Positions 8,096-16,601 of a stretch of DNA of 64,000 nucleotides are shown here, in pieces. A program made the position numbers and the translations under genes. Source of the stretch: Streptomyces aureus (GTDB lineage: Bacteria > Actinomycetota > Actinomycetes > Streptomycetales > Streptomycetaceae); assembly GCF_000725495.1 (NCBI RefSeq), contig NZ_JNZD01000004.1, positions 310,001 through 374,000 on the forward strand, written 5' to 3'. Position 1 is the first letter of the stretch; each line of letters starts with the position of its first letter. The notes beneath the pieces were generated by a model that was not told where the DNA came from, searched no databases, and saw only the letters and a list, made by a program, of their open reading frames with translations.

Positions 8096-8106
8096 GCCGT
8101 CGCGTC

Positions 8107-8765
8107 ATGGTGGATCTGAACCCGCTTCACTACATCGACAAGTTCAACCCGATGTTCGGCGCCTCGGTCGCCGGCGGCCTGGAGTTCCTGGGCATCTCCG
8201 ATCCAGCGGCGGATCCGGACGGGGACGGGAGATCGCGAAGAGATGGCGGCGTCTGTCGAAAGGGCTGGAGGACGCGTCAACCGCCGCTGGCCGGGCCGTA
8301 GCTGGAGTGAGATGGGAGGGAGAGGCTGCCAATGCCTTCCACAAACGGTCCAAGGCCGCCGTCACGAGAGCAATGGACATGGCGCACTCACTGCGGGAAG
8401 GCGCGAAGGCGCTGGACGACTTCGCGGACAAGGCGCACGAGCTGCTGTCCGAGATCGGCGTGATCCTCGCGGAGATCGTCGAGTTCGAGATCGCGGGCCT
8501 GGCCCTGTCGGTCCTCACAGCGGGCGCGTCGGAGGTGGCGTCGAACCTGATGGCCGGTGAGCGGGCGCTGAAGGTGGTGGCGCTGGTCGGCCGCGTCGAA
8601 GAGGAGGAAACAGCTCTCGGTTCCGCAGTGCGCGGGACGATGGAGGTCGTCCGGGGCGTGGAGCGGGCCCTGAAGACGCCGAAAGAGGTCCGGGGTGTCG
8701 CAGCCGCCGGAAAGATGGCGATGGACGGCGCGAAGTTCTCCGCTTTCGAGACACCCAAGCGCTAG
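8107..8765 (+). pseudogene. Frameshifted, truncated T7SS-type (WXG-like) polymorphic toxin
   Basis: The first part, in frame from ATG 8107, reads MVDLNPLHYIDKFNPMFGAS and GGLEFLGISDPAADPDG. The continuation EIAKRWRRLSKGLEDASTAA, GVRWEGEAANAFHKRSKA, EIVEFEIAGLALSVLTAGAS lies in another frame from about 8226. One base is missing near 8224 after GGGG. The joined product matches the N-terminal secretion/trafficking region of large Streptomyces toxins annotated as putative T7SS-secreted proteins (W-x-G-x-A in VRWEGEA). Those proteins normally continue for hundreds of residues into a toxin domain; here a TAG stop at 8763 follows FSAFETPKR. So it is both frameshifted and lacks the effector. An SMI1/KNR4 immunity gene follows 23 bp later, supporting a toxin-immunity origin. 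Confidence 0.7.
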
Positions 8766-8788
8766 CACCGCTATAGAAAGGTCCCGCC

Positions 8789-9331
8789 ATGCACCCGGCA
8801 GTGGAACGCCTGCTCAAGATCCTCCCTCCGGGCACTCCGCCACGCTCACGCGACTGGGCGGCGGTCGAGCGGAGGCTCGGCACATCTCTGCCGGACGACT
8901 ACAAGGACCTCGTCGAGACCTACGGGGGCGGCGTCTTCGACGAGACCGTCTGGCTCCTCGACCCGGAGTGCCCCGACGAGGACTACAACCTCCTGTCCCA
9001 GCACACGGCACGCGCCGAGATCCTCGCCGACCTGTGGCGGACCGAAGCGAAACCGACGGCGCTCCAGGACGAGGCGGAGGCACAGGTCGTGCCCTGGGCG
9101 TACGTCGAGGACAGCGGCGCCTACCTGTACTGGCTGCGGCGGCCGTCGCAGAAACCGGAGGAGTGGACCGTCCTGCTCAACGAAGGCCGAGGCCCCGAAT
9201 GGGAGAGCCACGCCGAATCCTGCGCAACCTTCCTCCTGGCCGTCCTGACGGGCGAGGCCAGGACCGAGTACTTTCCCGACCTCCCCTCCGACAGCCATCA
9301 GTTCGACTCCAACGACGACATCCTGGCGTGA
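8789..9331 (+). CDS. SMI1/KNR4 (SUKH) family immunity protein
   Basis: A 180-residue cytoplasmic protein with the SUKH pattern: W-x-x-VE-x-x-LG at residues 20-31 (RDWAAVERRLGTSLPDDYKD), then LVETYGGG and later WAYVEDSGAYLYWLRR. SUKH proteins usually neutralise contact-dependent or T7SS-exported toxins. ATG at 8789 follows AGAAAGGTCCCGCC. It is intact although the preceding toxin gene is broken, as is common for orphan immunity genes retained for protection against kin. A perfect hairpin follows its stop. Confidence 0.85.
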   Translation: MHPAVERLLKILPPGTPPRSRDWAAVERRLGTSLPDDYKDLVETYGGGVFDETVWLLDPECPDEDYNLLSQHTARAEILADLWRTEAKPTALQDEAEAQVVPWAYVEDSGAYLYWLRRPSQKPEEWTVLLNEGRGPEWESHAESCATFLLAVLTGEARTEYFPDLPSDSHQFDSNDDILA

Positions 9332-9335
9332 CGAC

Positions 9336-9366
9336 CGGTGGAGGCGACCGGGAACCGCCTCCACCG
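9336..9366. terminator. Bidirectional terminator hairpin
   Basis: A perfect 11-bp inverted repeat, CGGTGGAGGCG and CGCCTCCACCG, with a 9-nt loop lies between the plus-strand immunity gene and the end of the minus-strand beta-galactosidase gene, so it can terminate both. Confidence 0.8.
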
Positions 9367-9374
9367 TCCGTGGG

Positions 9375-11408
9375 TTAAGCCGCCGTCACCCGTGGCTCCC
9401 GCACCACGGCGATCTCGCCGGGATCGACCCGCACCGTGCCCGACAGGGGCTTGCCGGTGAGGAGTTCGGTGGCGTTCGGGGGGACGGGGATCTCGGCGCC
9501 GCGGCCCGCGTGGTCGATGTGGAACACGTAGTCGGCGTCCACGCCGCGGCGGCGGACCGTCTCCACCCCCGGCGGGGTGTCCCCGGCGTCCGCGATGCCC
9601 GCCTCGGTGCGGACGCGGCCCAGCAGTGTGGCCAGGGTGTCCGGGTCGGGGAAGGTCGCCAGGTACCAGGCGGTGCCCCGGCCCCGGGCGTTCCGGGTCA
9701 CCGCCGGGACCCCGGCCAGGGGGCCGTCCGCGTAGGTGGCGACCGCCTCGGCGCCGTCCAGCCGCACGCGTTCCGACCACAGGGTGGCCGTGGCCCCCGT
9801 GGGCACCTGTCCGGTCAGCCCGGACGACTCGCCCGGGAGCAGCGGGAAGACCTCGTCGCTGCGGACGCCGAGGACCTCGCGGAACGCGCCGGGGTAACCG
9901 CCCAGTCTGATGTGGCAGTTCTCGTCGACGGCGCCGCTGTGGAAGCCGACCGCGAGGGTGCCGCCGCGCTCGACGTGCCCGGCCAGGTTCGCGGCCCCGG
10001 CCTCGTCGACGAGGTAGAGGCTCGGGGCGAGGACCAGGCGGTAGGCCGAGAGGTCCGCGTCCGGGCGGACGAAGTCGACGGCCACGCCGGACCGCCACAG
10101 CGGCTCGTACCAGGCACGGACCAGGTCCTTGTAGCTCAGGTCGCCGCTGGGCTGGGAGGGCAGTTCGAGGGCCCAGCGGGCGTTCCAGTCCCAGACGACG
10201 GCGACCTCGGCGACCCCCGTGCTGCCGCGCACCTCGGCCAGGGCCTTGAGGTCGGCGCCGAGGCGGACCACGTCCTGCCAGATGCGGCTGTCCGTGCCCG
10301 CGTGCGGGAGCATCGCCGAGTGCCACTGCTCGGCGCCCGCCTTCGCGGCCCGCCACTGGAAGTAGGCGATGCCGTCGGCGCCGTGGGCCACGTGGGACAG
10401 CGCGTTGCGCCGCATCTCCCCGGGGACCTTGGCGCGGTTGACGGGCTGCCAGTTCACGGCGCCGGTGGAGTGCTCCATGAGCAGCCAGGGCCCGCCGGCC
10501 AGCGACCGGGTCAGATCGCCGCAGAGGGCGACGTCGATCTCGGAGGCCGGGTCGGCGGACATCAGGTAGTGGTCGTTGGAGACGATGTCGAGCTCCGGGG
10601 CCCACCGCCAGTAGTCGAGCGCGTCGAAGACGTCCATCACCATGAAGTTGGTGGTGGCCGGTGTCGAGGGCGCGGCGGCGCGCAGGAGGTCGCGCTCCGC
10701 CGTGTACAGCGAGAGCAGTTCGTCGGAGCAGAAGCGGCGCCAGTCGAGCTGGTGCGTGGGGTTGGGGACGGCGCCGGTGGCGCGGGGCGGCAGGACCTCC
10801 TCCCAGTCGTAGTACCACTGGCTCCAGAACGTGGTGCCCCAGGCGTGGTTGAGGGCCGCCAGGTCGTCGTCGTAGCGGTCGCGCAGCCAGCGGCGGAAGG
10901 CTCCGGCGCTGGTGTCGCAGTAGCAGGCGGCGTTGTGACAGCCGTACTCGTTGTGGATGTGCCACATCACCACGGCCGGGTGTCCGGCGTAGCGTTCGGC
11001 GAGGGCCGCCGTGACGCGCAGGGCGGCCGTGCGGTAGGCGGGGCTGCTCGGGCAGAACGTCTGCCGGCTGCCGTACGTCAGGGTGCGCCCGTCCCGGTCG
11101 ACCGGGAGCGCCTCGGGGTGCGCGCGGAAGAACCAGGCGGGCGGCGCGGCCGTGGGGGTGGCGAGATCGGCGGCGATGCCGTTCTCGTGGAGGAGGCCGA
11201 GGATCCGGTCCATCCGGTCGAAGTCGTACACGCCCTCGGACGGTTCCACGAGGGCCCAGGCGAAGATGCCGACGCTGACCATGGTGACGCCGGCCTCGCG
11301 CATCAGGCGCATGTCCTCGGCCCAGGTCTCCTCGGGCCACTGTTCGGGGTTGTAGTCGCCGCCGTAGACGATGCCGGGGACGGACAGGGTGCGTTCGGGG
11401 GTGGTCAT
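9375..11408 (-). CDS. Beta-galactosidase, GH42
   Basis: A 677-residue cytoplasmic beta-galactosidase. The GH42 TIM barrel fills about residues 10-390: YGGDYNPEQW near the start, acid/base Glu154 in HIHNEYGCH, nucleophile Glu312 in LLMEHSTGAVNWQP. Cysteines at about 119, 157, 162 and 164 fit the GH42 zinc cluster. Trimerisation and C-terminal domains follow, giving the usual family length. ATG at 11408 has a GGAGGGG site and overlaps the alpha-galactosidase stop by 4 bp (ATGA). It is the last gene of a five-gene galactoside operon and would hydrolyse imported beta-galactosides; no signal peptide is present. Confidence 0.93.
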   Translation of the reverse strand: MTTPERTLSVPGIVYGGDYNPEQWPEETWAEDMRLMREAGVTMVSVGIFAWALVEPSEGVYDFDRMDRILGLLHENGIAADLATPTAAPPAWFFRAHPEALPVDRDGRTLTYGSRQTFCPSSPAYRTAALRVTAALAERYAGHPAVVMWHIHNEYGCHNAACYCDTSAGAFRRWLRDRYDDDLAALNHAWGTTFWSQWYYDWEEVLPPRATGAVPNPTHQLDWRRFCSDELLSLYTAERDLLRAAAPSTPATTNFMVMDVFDALDYWRWAPELDIVSNDHYLMSADPASEIDVALCGDLTRSLAGGPWLLMEHSTGAVNWQPVNRAKVPGEMRRNALSHVAHGADGIAYFQWRAAKAGAEQWHSAMLPHAGTDSRIWQDVVRLGADLKALAEVRGSTGVAEVAVVWDWNARWALELPSQPSGDLSYKDLVRAWYEPLWRSGVAVDFVRPDADLSAYRLVLAPSLYLVDEAGAANLAGHVERGGTLAVGFHSGAVDENCHIRLGGYPGAFREVLGVRSDEVFPLLPGESSGLTGQVPTGATATLWSERVRLDGAEAVATYADGPLAGVPAVTRNARGRGTAWYLATFPDPDTLATLLGRVRTEAGIADAGDTPPGVETVRRRGVDADYVFHIDHAGRGAEIPVPPNATELLTGKPLSGTVRVDPGEIAVVREPRVTAA

Positions 11409-12730
11409 GCGGCCCCTCCGGAGGACAGCAGGCGGCGGGTGGTGGCCACGCCCCACTCGTCGAGGGACAGCAGCCGGTCGCTGGAGGCCATCAGGCCGTC
11501 GGTGGCCTCGACATGGGCCGCCCAGCGTTCGCGGGTCTCGACGGCGGGCCGGGCCATCAGGCAGTCGGGGTCGTTGGTCCACAGGCGCCGGTGCTGCCAC
11601 TGGCGGCCCTCGCCGGTGAACTCGGCGGCGTCCTGGCCCGGCTGGCTGTAGTCGTCGGCCTCGGGGCGCCGGTGCGGGGCCGTGTCGGGGCTGACCCGCA
11701 TCGCGTCGAACAGGCCGATGGACGGCAGGACCGGGGCTCCGCAGCCGAGGAGGTAGGCGTCGGGGCCGATGGCCTCGCGGATCAGGGCGATGCCGTCGCG
11801 GTAGGCGGTCAGCGCGTCGGCTCCGGAGTGCCGTACGCCGTCCAGGGCGCCCGCGTAGAGGAAGTCGGTCTTGAAGTAGTCGTAGCCCTCGTCGCGCAGG
11901 GTGGTGAAGACCTCGGAGAGATACGCCCGGGCCTCGGGGTGGGTGGTGTCGAGGGCGTACAGGTCGTGGTTCCAGTTGTGGCCCGCGTGCAGGGGCGCGC
12001 CGTCCGCGTCGTGGACCAGCCACTCGGGGTGCCGCGCGGCGAGTTCGCTGTGCGGGGCGACGAGGAACGGGGCGGTCCAGATGCCGGCGCGGCGGCCGCG
12101 CTCCCGGATGGCGGCGGCCATGGCCGCGCGGGAACGGAAGCGGCCGGAGAGGGTGAGCCAGTCACCGAGCGCGCTCTGGTAGCCGTCGTCGATCTGGACG
12201 ACGTCGACGGGCAGGTCGAGGGTGTCCATCGCGCGGAGGTTCTCGTGGATGTCGTCCTCGGTGACAGCGGTGAAGTACTCGTACCAGGAGCACCACACCG
12301 TGGGCGCGGGGAGCGGCACGGGAAGCGCGAGGGCCTCGGCCCAGGCGGCGAGCGCGCCCTGGATCCCGTCCGGCCCGGGGTGGGAGGACTCGGTGACGGG
12401 GCCGTCGGCGGTGATCTCGGCCCGGCCGTCCCGGACGGTCAGCCGGATCGAGGGGACGGCCCCCGCCGGGTCCGGGGCCGCCCACAGGCGGACCGGGGAA
12501 CCGTCGCCAGGGTCCAGCGCGAGCAGTCCCTCGCCCTGGAAGGTGCCGGGCGGCACGCTGCGGCCGGGCCGGTAGCAGACGGTCGCCCAGTTGTCGTTCG
12601 TCGGGCGGTACGGGGTCGCGTCGAGGGCGTAGGAGCCGCTGGGGCTCCATGACTGCCAGCCCTCCTCGTGGACCCGCGCGGTGCTCGGGTCCACGGGGAC
12701 GGAGGCTACGGGGGTGAAGGCTTGGGACAC
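11405..12730 (-). CDS. Alpha-galactosidase, GH36-type
   Basis: A 441-residue cytoplasmic glycoside hydrolase of clan GH-D. Visible motifs: WQSWSPSGSYALD near residue 25, the barrel VWCSWYEYFTAVTEDDI, VVQIDDGYQ, nucleophile Asp in DYFKTDFLYAG, and the acid/base region MRVSPDTAP. It is shorter than 700-residue GH36 enzymes, lacking much of the N-terminal beta domain. A GTG at 12730 after GAAAGAGAACGAC is chosen; a GTG at 12745 is an alternative. It lies 50 bp after the ABC permease gene and overlaps the GH42 gene by 4 bp. Substrates are probably alpha-galactosides such as melibiose-type oligosaccharides (inference from family and operon). Confidence 0.88.
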   Translation of the reverse strand: MSQAFTPVASVPVDPSTARVHEEGWQSWSPSGSYALDATPYRPTNDNWATVCYRPGRSVPPGTFQGEGLLALDPGDGSPVRLWAAPDPAGAVPSIRLTVRDGRAEITADGPVTESSHPGPDGIQGALAAWAEALALPVPLPAPTVWCSWYEYFTAVTEDDIHENLRAMDTLDLPVDVVQIDDGYQSALGDWLTLSGRFRSRAAMAAAIRERGRRAGIWTAPFLVAPHSELAARHPEWLVHDADGAPLHAGHNWNHDLYALDTTHPEARAYLSEVFTTLRDEGYDYFKTDFLYAGALDGVRHSGADALTAYRDGIALIREAIGPDAYLLGCGAPVLPSIGLFDAMRVSPDTAPHRRPEADDYSQPGQDAAEFTGEGRQWQHRRLWTNDPDCLMARPAVETRERWAAHVEATDGLMASSDRLLSLDEWGVATTRRLLSSGGAA

Positions 12731-12780
12731 GTCGTTCTCTTTCACGTGGAGCCGCCTGGAGTCTTTCGGGTGGTGTCGTC

Positions 12781-13677
12781 TCAGCTCTTGTTGGCGCCGA
12801 GGGTCAGACCGCTGACGAACTGCCGCTGGAGCGCGAAGTACACGACGAGCGTGGGGATCGCGGTGAGCAGGGCGCCGGAGGCGACCAGGTTGGGGTCCGT
12901 GAAGTACTGGCCGGAGAGGTTGTTCAGGGCCGAGGTGATGGGCATGTTCTCGCCGGTCGAGATCAGGACGAGGGCCCAGAAGAAGTCGTTGTAGATCCAG
13001 ATCGACAGCAGGGTCGCCAGGGCGGCCATCGCCGGCTTGCACAGCGGCAGGGTGATCTGCCAGTAGAGCCGCCACACGGACGCCCCGTCCACGAGCGCGG
13101 CCTCGGTCAGTTCGTGCGGCAGCGAGCGCATGTAGTTGCTGAGCACGAACGCGCAGAACCCGGACTGGAAGGCCACGTGGATCAATACCAGGCCGAGCGC
13201 GGAGTCGTAGAGCTTGCCGCTCTGGGTGATGCCCGGCAGGTCGGTGAGCAGGTACATCCGGTACAGCGGGGTGATGATGACCTGCTGCGGGAGCAGGTTG
13301 CCGGCCGTGAAGACCAGCAGCAGCGCGAGGTTGAGCCGGAAGTCGAAGCGGCTGACGTAGAAGGCGACCATCGACGACAGGAACAGCGTGAGCAGGACGG
13401 CCGGCACCGCGATGAGCAGGGTGTTGACGAAGTAGTGCGTCATGTCCGACTGCACGAACGCGTTCTTGAAGTTGTCGAAGTTCAGGGTGTCCGGCCAGGA
13501 CACGTAGCCCTTGGTGCTGGTCTCGCCGTACGGGCGCAGGGCCGAGAACATCGCCCACAGCAGCGGGGCGAGCCAGGCGAGCGCGGTGCCGGCGAGGAAG
13601 ACGTGCAGGAGCACGCGGGCGGGGCGGACGGGTGCGCGCCGCTCGGGCGCCCCGGACGCGAGGGTGGGGGCGCTCAT
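12781..13677 (-). CDS. Carbohydrate ABC transporter permease (MalG-type)
   Basis: A 298-residue inner-membrane protein with six predicted hydrophobic segments and the conserved EAA loop (EAALVDGASVWRLYWQITLP) in the last third, which contacts the ATPase. The start ATG at 13677 has GGAAGGAG and overlaps the preceding permease stop (ATGA). As in most Streptomyces sugar importers, no ATPase gene is in the operon; a shared MsiK-type ATPase encoded elsewhere probably energises it. Confidence 0.92.
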   Translation of the reverse strand: MSAPTLASGAPERRAPVRPARVLLHVFLAGTALAWLAPLLWAMFSALRPYGETSTKGYVSWPDTLNFDNFKNAFVQSDMTHYFVNTLLIAVPAVLLTLFLSSMVAFYVSRFDFRLNLALLLVFTAGNLLPQQVIITPLYRMYLLTDLPGITQSGKLYDSALGLVLIHVAFQSGFCAFVLSNYMRSLPHELTEAALVDGASVWRLYWQITLPLCKPAMAALATLLSIWIYNDFFWALVLISTGENMPITSALNNLSGQYFTDPNLVASGALLTAIPTLVVYFALQRQFVSGLTLGANKS

Positions 13678-14654
13678 GATCGCCGCTCCTTCCGGAAGGT
13701 GGCCACCAGGTAGGGGACGATCACGACCAGCGAGATGACCAGCAGGACCACCGCGATGGCGGACCCGTACCCGATGCGGCTGGACTCGCCGATGATGTTG
13801 TTGGTCACCAGGATCGAGAGCAACTCGGTTCCCTGGGCGCCCTTGTTGAAGACGAAGACCAGGTCGAAGGCGCGCAGGGCCTCGATGATGGTGACGACCA
13901 GGACGACCGTGTTGGTGGGGCGCAGGGTCGGGAAGATGACGTTCTTGAACGTCTGCCATTCGTTGGCGCCGTCCAGCGCGGAGGCTTCCCTGAGCGAGGG
14001 GTCGACGCCCTTGAGGCCGGCCAGGTAGAGGATCATCATGTAGCCGGTGTGCCGCCAGGAGGCGGCGACGAGGACGGCCCACAGGTTGAGGTCGGGGTCG
14101 CCGATCCAGTCGATGTAGTGACCGGGCTTGTTGGCGCCGATGAGGCTGTTGATGAGGCCCGTGTCCGGGTTGTAGACGAGCTGCCAGACGAAGCCGATGC
14201 AGGCCATCGAGATGACGACCGGCAGGAAGAACGCGGTCTGGTAGACGCGGCTGAAGCGGATGTTCTTGTCCAGTTGCACGGCGAGGAAGAGGCCGAGCGG
14301 TGTGGGGATCAGGATGAGGACGACGAACCAGATGATGTTGTGCTGGACGGCGGGCCAGAACTGCGGGTTGTCGTTGAAGAGTTGCTTGAAGTTCTCCAGG
14401 CCGACCCATTTGATCGAGTCGAAACCGATGCCGTCCCAGGTGGTGAAGGCGAGGGCGATGGAGGCGAGGGCGGTGACCCAGACGAGGGCCACGTGCAGGA
14501 CCGTGGGCACGCCCGCCATGAGGGCGAGCGTGAACCGGTCACGGCGGGTCAGCAGACGGCGGCGGCCGCGTGCGGCCCGCTTCGGCGCGGGGGCAGCGCC
14601 CGGAGGCGGCACGCTGGCCGCCTCCGGGGACTTCGTGGTGCTGTCGGTGGTCAT
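13674..14654 (-). CDS. Carbohydrate ABC transporter permease (MalF-type)
   Basis: A 326-residue membrane protein; residues 1-40 are a cytoplasmic Pro/Arg-rich tail, then six hydrophobic segments and the EAA loop EASALDGANEWQTFKNVIFP. It pairs with the MalG-type permease, with which it overlaps by 4 bp. ATG at 14654 lies 8 bp after the binding-protein stop; a GTG at 14666 overlapping that stop is possible. Its place is between the substrate-binding lipoprotein and the second permease, the usual order. Confidence 0.92.
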   Translation of the reverse strand: MTTDSTTKSPEAASVPPPGAAPAPKRAARGRRRLLTRRDRFTLALMAGVPTVLHVALVWVTALASIALAFTTWDGIGFDSIKWVGLENFKQLFNDNPQFWPAVQHNIIWFVVLILIPTPLGLFLAVQLDKNIRFSRVYQTAFFLPVVISMACIGFVWQLVYNPDTGLINSLIGANKPGHYIDWIGDPDLNLWAVLVAASWRHTGYMMILYLAGLKGVDPSLREASALDGANEWQTFKNVIFPTLRPTNTVVLVVTIIEALRAFDLVFVFNKGAQGTELLSILVTNNIIGESSRIGYGSAIAVVLLVISLVVIVPYLVATFRKERRS

Positions 14655-14662
14655 GAGGTCGC

Positions 14663-15973
14663 TCACGAGGTCGCGAAGATCTGCTTCTTCTGGCGCTCGA
14701 TGGACGCCAGCAGACCGTCCACGCCCTTGGGGTTCTGGAGGAACTTCTGGAGTCCGGGCTGCATCACCGTCGCGGTGAAGTCCGGCCGGGAGTCGCGGTC
14801 CATGAACTGGGTCAGGGACTTGGCACCCCCGATCATGTCGAAGGCCTTCTTCTGGAGCGGCGAGTACGCGGAGGTGTCGGCCTTGCTGGACGCGGCGACC
14901 ACGCTCGGGTCGCCCTTGAGGTAGAGCTCCTCGGCGGCCGGGCTGCCCATGTACTCGAGCAGCTTGAGGACACCGGCGTGGTTCTTGGGGGCCTTGCTGA
15001 CCATGAGACCGTCGGTGGGCGCCTCCACGGTGTCCTGACCGTACGCGGAGTCGATCTCCGGGAACGGGAAGAAGTCGAGGTCGTCCAGGTCGTCCTTGTT
15101 GGTGAACTGCTGGGCCACGAAGGTGCCGAGGAGGTACATGCCGGCCTTCTTGGCCACCAGCGTCTGCGCGGCGTCCTGCCAGGTGCGGCCCATGAAGCCG
15201 TCCTGGTGGTACGGGAGGAGTTCGGCCCAGTGGTCGAAGGTGGCCTTGACCTTGGCGTCGGTCCAGGAGGCCTTGCCCGCCATCAGCTGGACGTGGAAGT
15301 CGTAGCCGTTGAGACGGAAGTTGATCTGGTCGAACGTGCCCATCGCCGGCCAGGCGTCCTTGTCGCCGAAGGCGATCGGGACCAGCTTGTCCTTCTTCAT
15401 CTGCTTGCACAGGGCGATCAGTTCGTCCCAGGTGGTGGGGACCTTGTAGCCGTGCTGCTGGAAGACGCTCTTGCGGTAGAAGACGGCCCACGGGTACGTG
15501 GTCATCGGGACGAAGTAGTACTTGCCGTCCTCGCCCTTGCTGAGCTTCTTCATCGCGTCGGGGAAGTTGCCACCGATCTTGTCCCAGACGTCGTCGATGG
15601 GCGCGGCGAGCTTCTTGGCGGCGAAGAACTGCATGCGGTACCCGGCGAACCAGTTGAACACGTCGTCCGGGGTGCCCTGCAGATACGAGTTGATCTGCTC
15701 CTGGAAGGTGTTGTGGTCCTTGGTGTTCACGTCGACCGTGATGCCGGACTGCTTCTTGAAGGCCGCGTAGACGTCGGCGAAGGCCTTCTTCGGCACGGCG
15801 TCGGAGGCGTTGGAGCCGACGGTGACCGTCTTCGGGTCCGCGGCCGCGTCCGTGCTGCCGCAGGCGCTCAGCAGGGGTATGCCGGCGCCGAGGACGGCCG
15901 CGCCGCCCATTCCGCGGAGGAGGGTGCGACGGCTGGGCGTCGGGGCGAACGGTCCCGAGAGGGGAAGGTGCAT
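14663..15973 (-). CDS. Sugar ABC transporter substrate-binding lipoprotein
   Basis: A 436-residue extracellular binding protein of the family-1 solute-binding class. The N terminus has twin arginines (SRRTLLRGMGG), a hydrophobic stretch and the lipobox LLSAC with Cys at about residue 38, so it is likely Tat-exported and lipid-anchored. YPWAVFYRKSVFQQHGYKVP and PTTWDELIALCKQMKK are typical of the family. ATG at 15973 follows CTCAGGAG. It is the first gene of the operon and has a leader of several hundred bases with an operator-like palindrome upstream. By context its ligand is a galactoside, but the sequence does not define it. Confidence 0.92.
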   Translation of the reverse strand: MHLPLSGPFAPTPSRRTLLRGMGGAAVLGAGIPLLSACGSTDAAADPKTVTVGSNASDAVPKKAFADVYAAFKKQSGITVDVNTKDHNTFQEQINSYLQGTPDDVFNWFAGYRMQFFAAKKLAAPIDDVWDKIGGNFPDAMKKLSKGEDGKYYFVPMTTYPWAVFYRKSVFQQHGYKVPTTWDELIALCKQMKKDKLVPIAFGDKDAWPAMGTFDQINFRLNGYDFHVQLMAGKASWTDAKVKATFDHWAELLPYHQDGFMGRTWQDAAQTLVAKKAGMYLLGTFVAQQFTNKDDLDDLDFFPFPEIDSAYGQDTVEAPTDGLMVSKAPKNHAGVLKLLEYMGSPAAEELYLKGDPSVVAASSKADTSAYSPLQKKAFDMIGGAKSLTQFMDRDSRPDFTATVMQPGLQKFLQNPKGVDGLLASIERQKKQIFATS

Positions 15974-16157
15974 GACGGCTCCTGAGGGCTGGGGCTCGAT
16001 CGGGTCGGACGGCGAGAGGCCAAATCGATCAGAAACCAACTCGACCGAACAACGTGGGCGTAATGACAGCCTCATGTCGTCACCGCGTCAAGACCTCGCG
16101 CCCGCCGTGCCCGAAACGTGACCGATACGTCACGGGTACCGCCTACGCCCATTCACG

Positions 16158-16188
16158 GCCCGCACGGACAGCCGAAGACCGTGCGGGC
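16158..16188. terminator. Hairpin in the operon leader
   Basis: GCCCGCACGG and CCGTGCGGGC form a perfect 10-bp stem with an 11-nt loop. It could end the lacI transcript or act in the leader of the transport operon; no U tract follows. Confidence 0.4.
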
Positions 16189-16276
16189 ACGCGCCCGCGC
16201 GAGCCGCCCGGACCAGCCCCCGCCGAGTGCGCGAACCCGTACGAGACGGTCGCGCCGCCCCGTATTGACGCTGTTG

Positions 16277-16303
16277 GCTTTTGCGACGCGGACACCCAAA
16301 AGC
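16277..16303. promoter_or_regulatory. AT-rich dyad GCTTTTG...CAAAAGC
   Basis: A perfect 7-bp inverted repeat with a 13-bp spacer lies in the AT-rich part of the operon upstream region, a plausible promoter-overlapping operator. No protein can be assigned. Confidence 0.35.
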
Positions 16304-16443
16304 AAACATGGAGTGGGTGTTTTTGTTTAGTGGCAGCACAAATCGACTCGGGTGCCGCTCCCCACCGAATCCGACAGATCGGTGGCGTTCACGGGGTCGT
16401 CCACCCCTGGCCGGGCCTGTGCCCGCGACTCAGTCTCGCGCAA

Positions 16444-16457
16444 CGTAATCGATTACG
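16444..16457. promoter_or_regulatory. LacI-family operator palindrome
   Basis: CGTAATCGATTACG is a perfect 14-bp palindrome with the central CG and AT-flanked half-sites typical of LacI/GalR operators. It lies between the lacI gene and the operon it presumably controls, 471 bp before the binding-protein start. Confidence 0.6.
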
Positions 16458-16601
16458 CCACAGTCCCTCGACATCGATCCGGCAAAGCCGTGGGGCGGGC
16501 AGGGGGCGACGGGAGGAACGGGAGGGGGATGACGGGAGGAGCCTGGAGGGACCGGTGAGGACCTCCGACACGGTCCTGGGCCGAAGCGGCCCGAAGGCGC
16601 G

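Larger units (their letters stand above)
15974..16601. promoter_or_regulatory. Long upstream region of the galactoside operon
   Basis: This 628-bp stretch has no supported gene. It contains a palindromic operator (16444-16457), a TTTTG/CAAAA dyad (16277-16303), an AT-rich patch (16290-16345, unusual for this DNA) and a strong hairpin (16158-16188). It must hold the operon promoter and probably the end of the lacI transcript. Confidence 0.6.

Noticed and set aside
5673..8108. An 811-codon minus-strand open frame across the gvp operon
   Set aside because: Arg/Pro/Ser-rich translation without domains; the plus strand carries clear gvp genes there.
8025..8765. Toxin gene read as one frame from 8025
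   Set aside because: Its first 65 residues overlap the preceding gene and are nonsense; the true N terminus lies in the frame starting at 8107.
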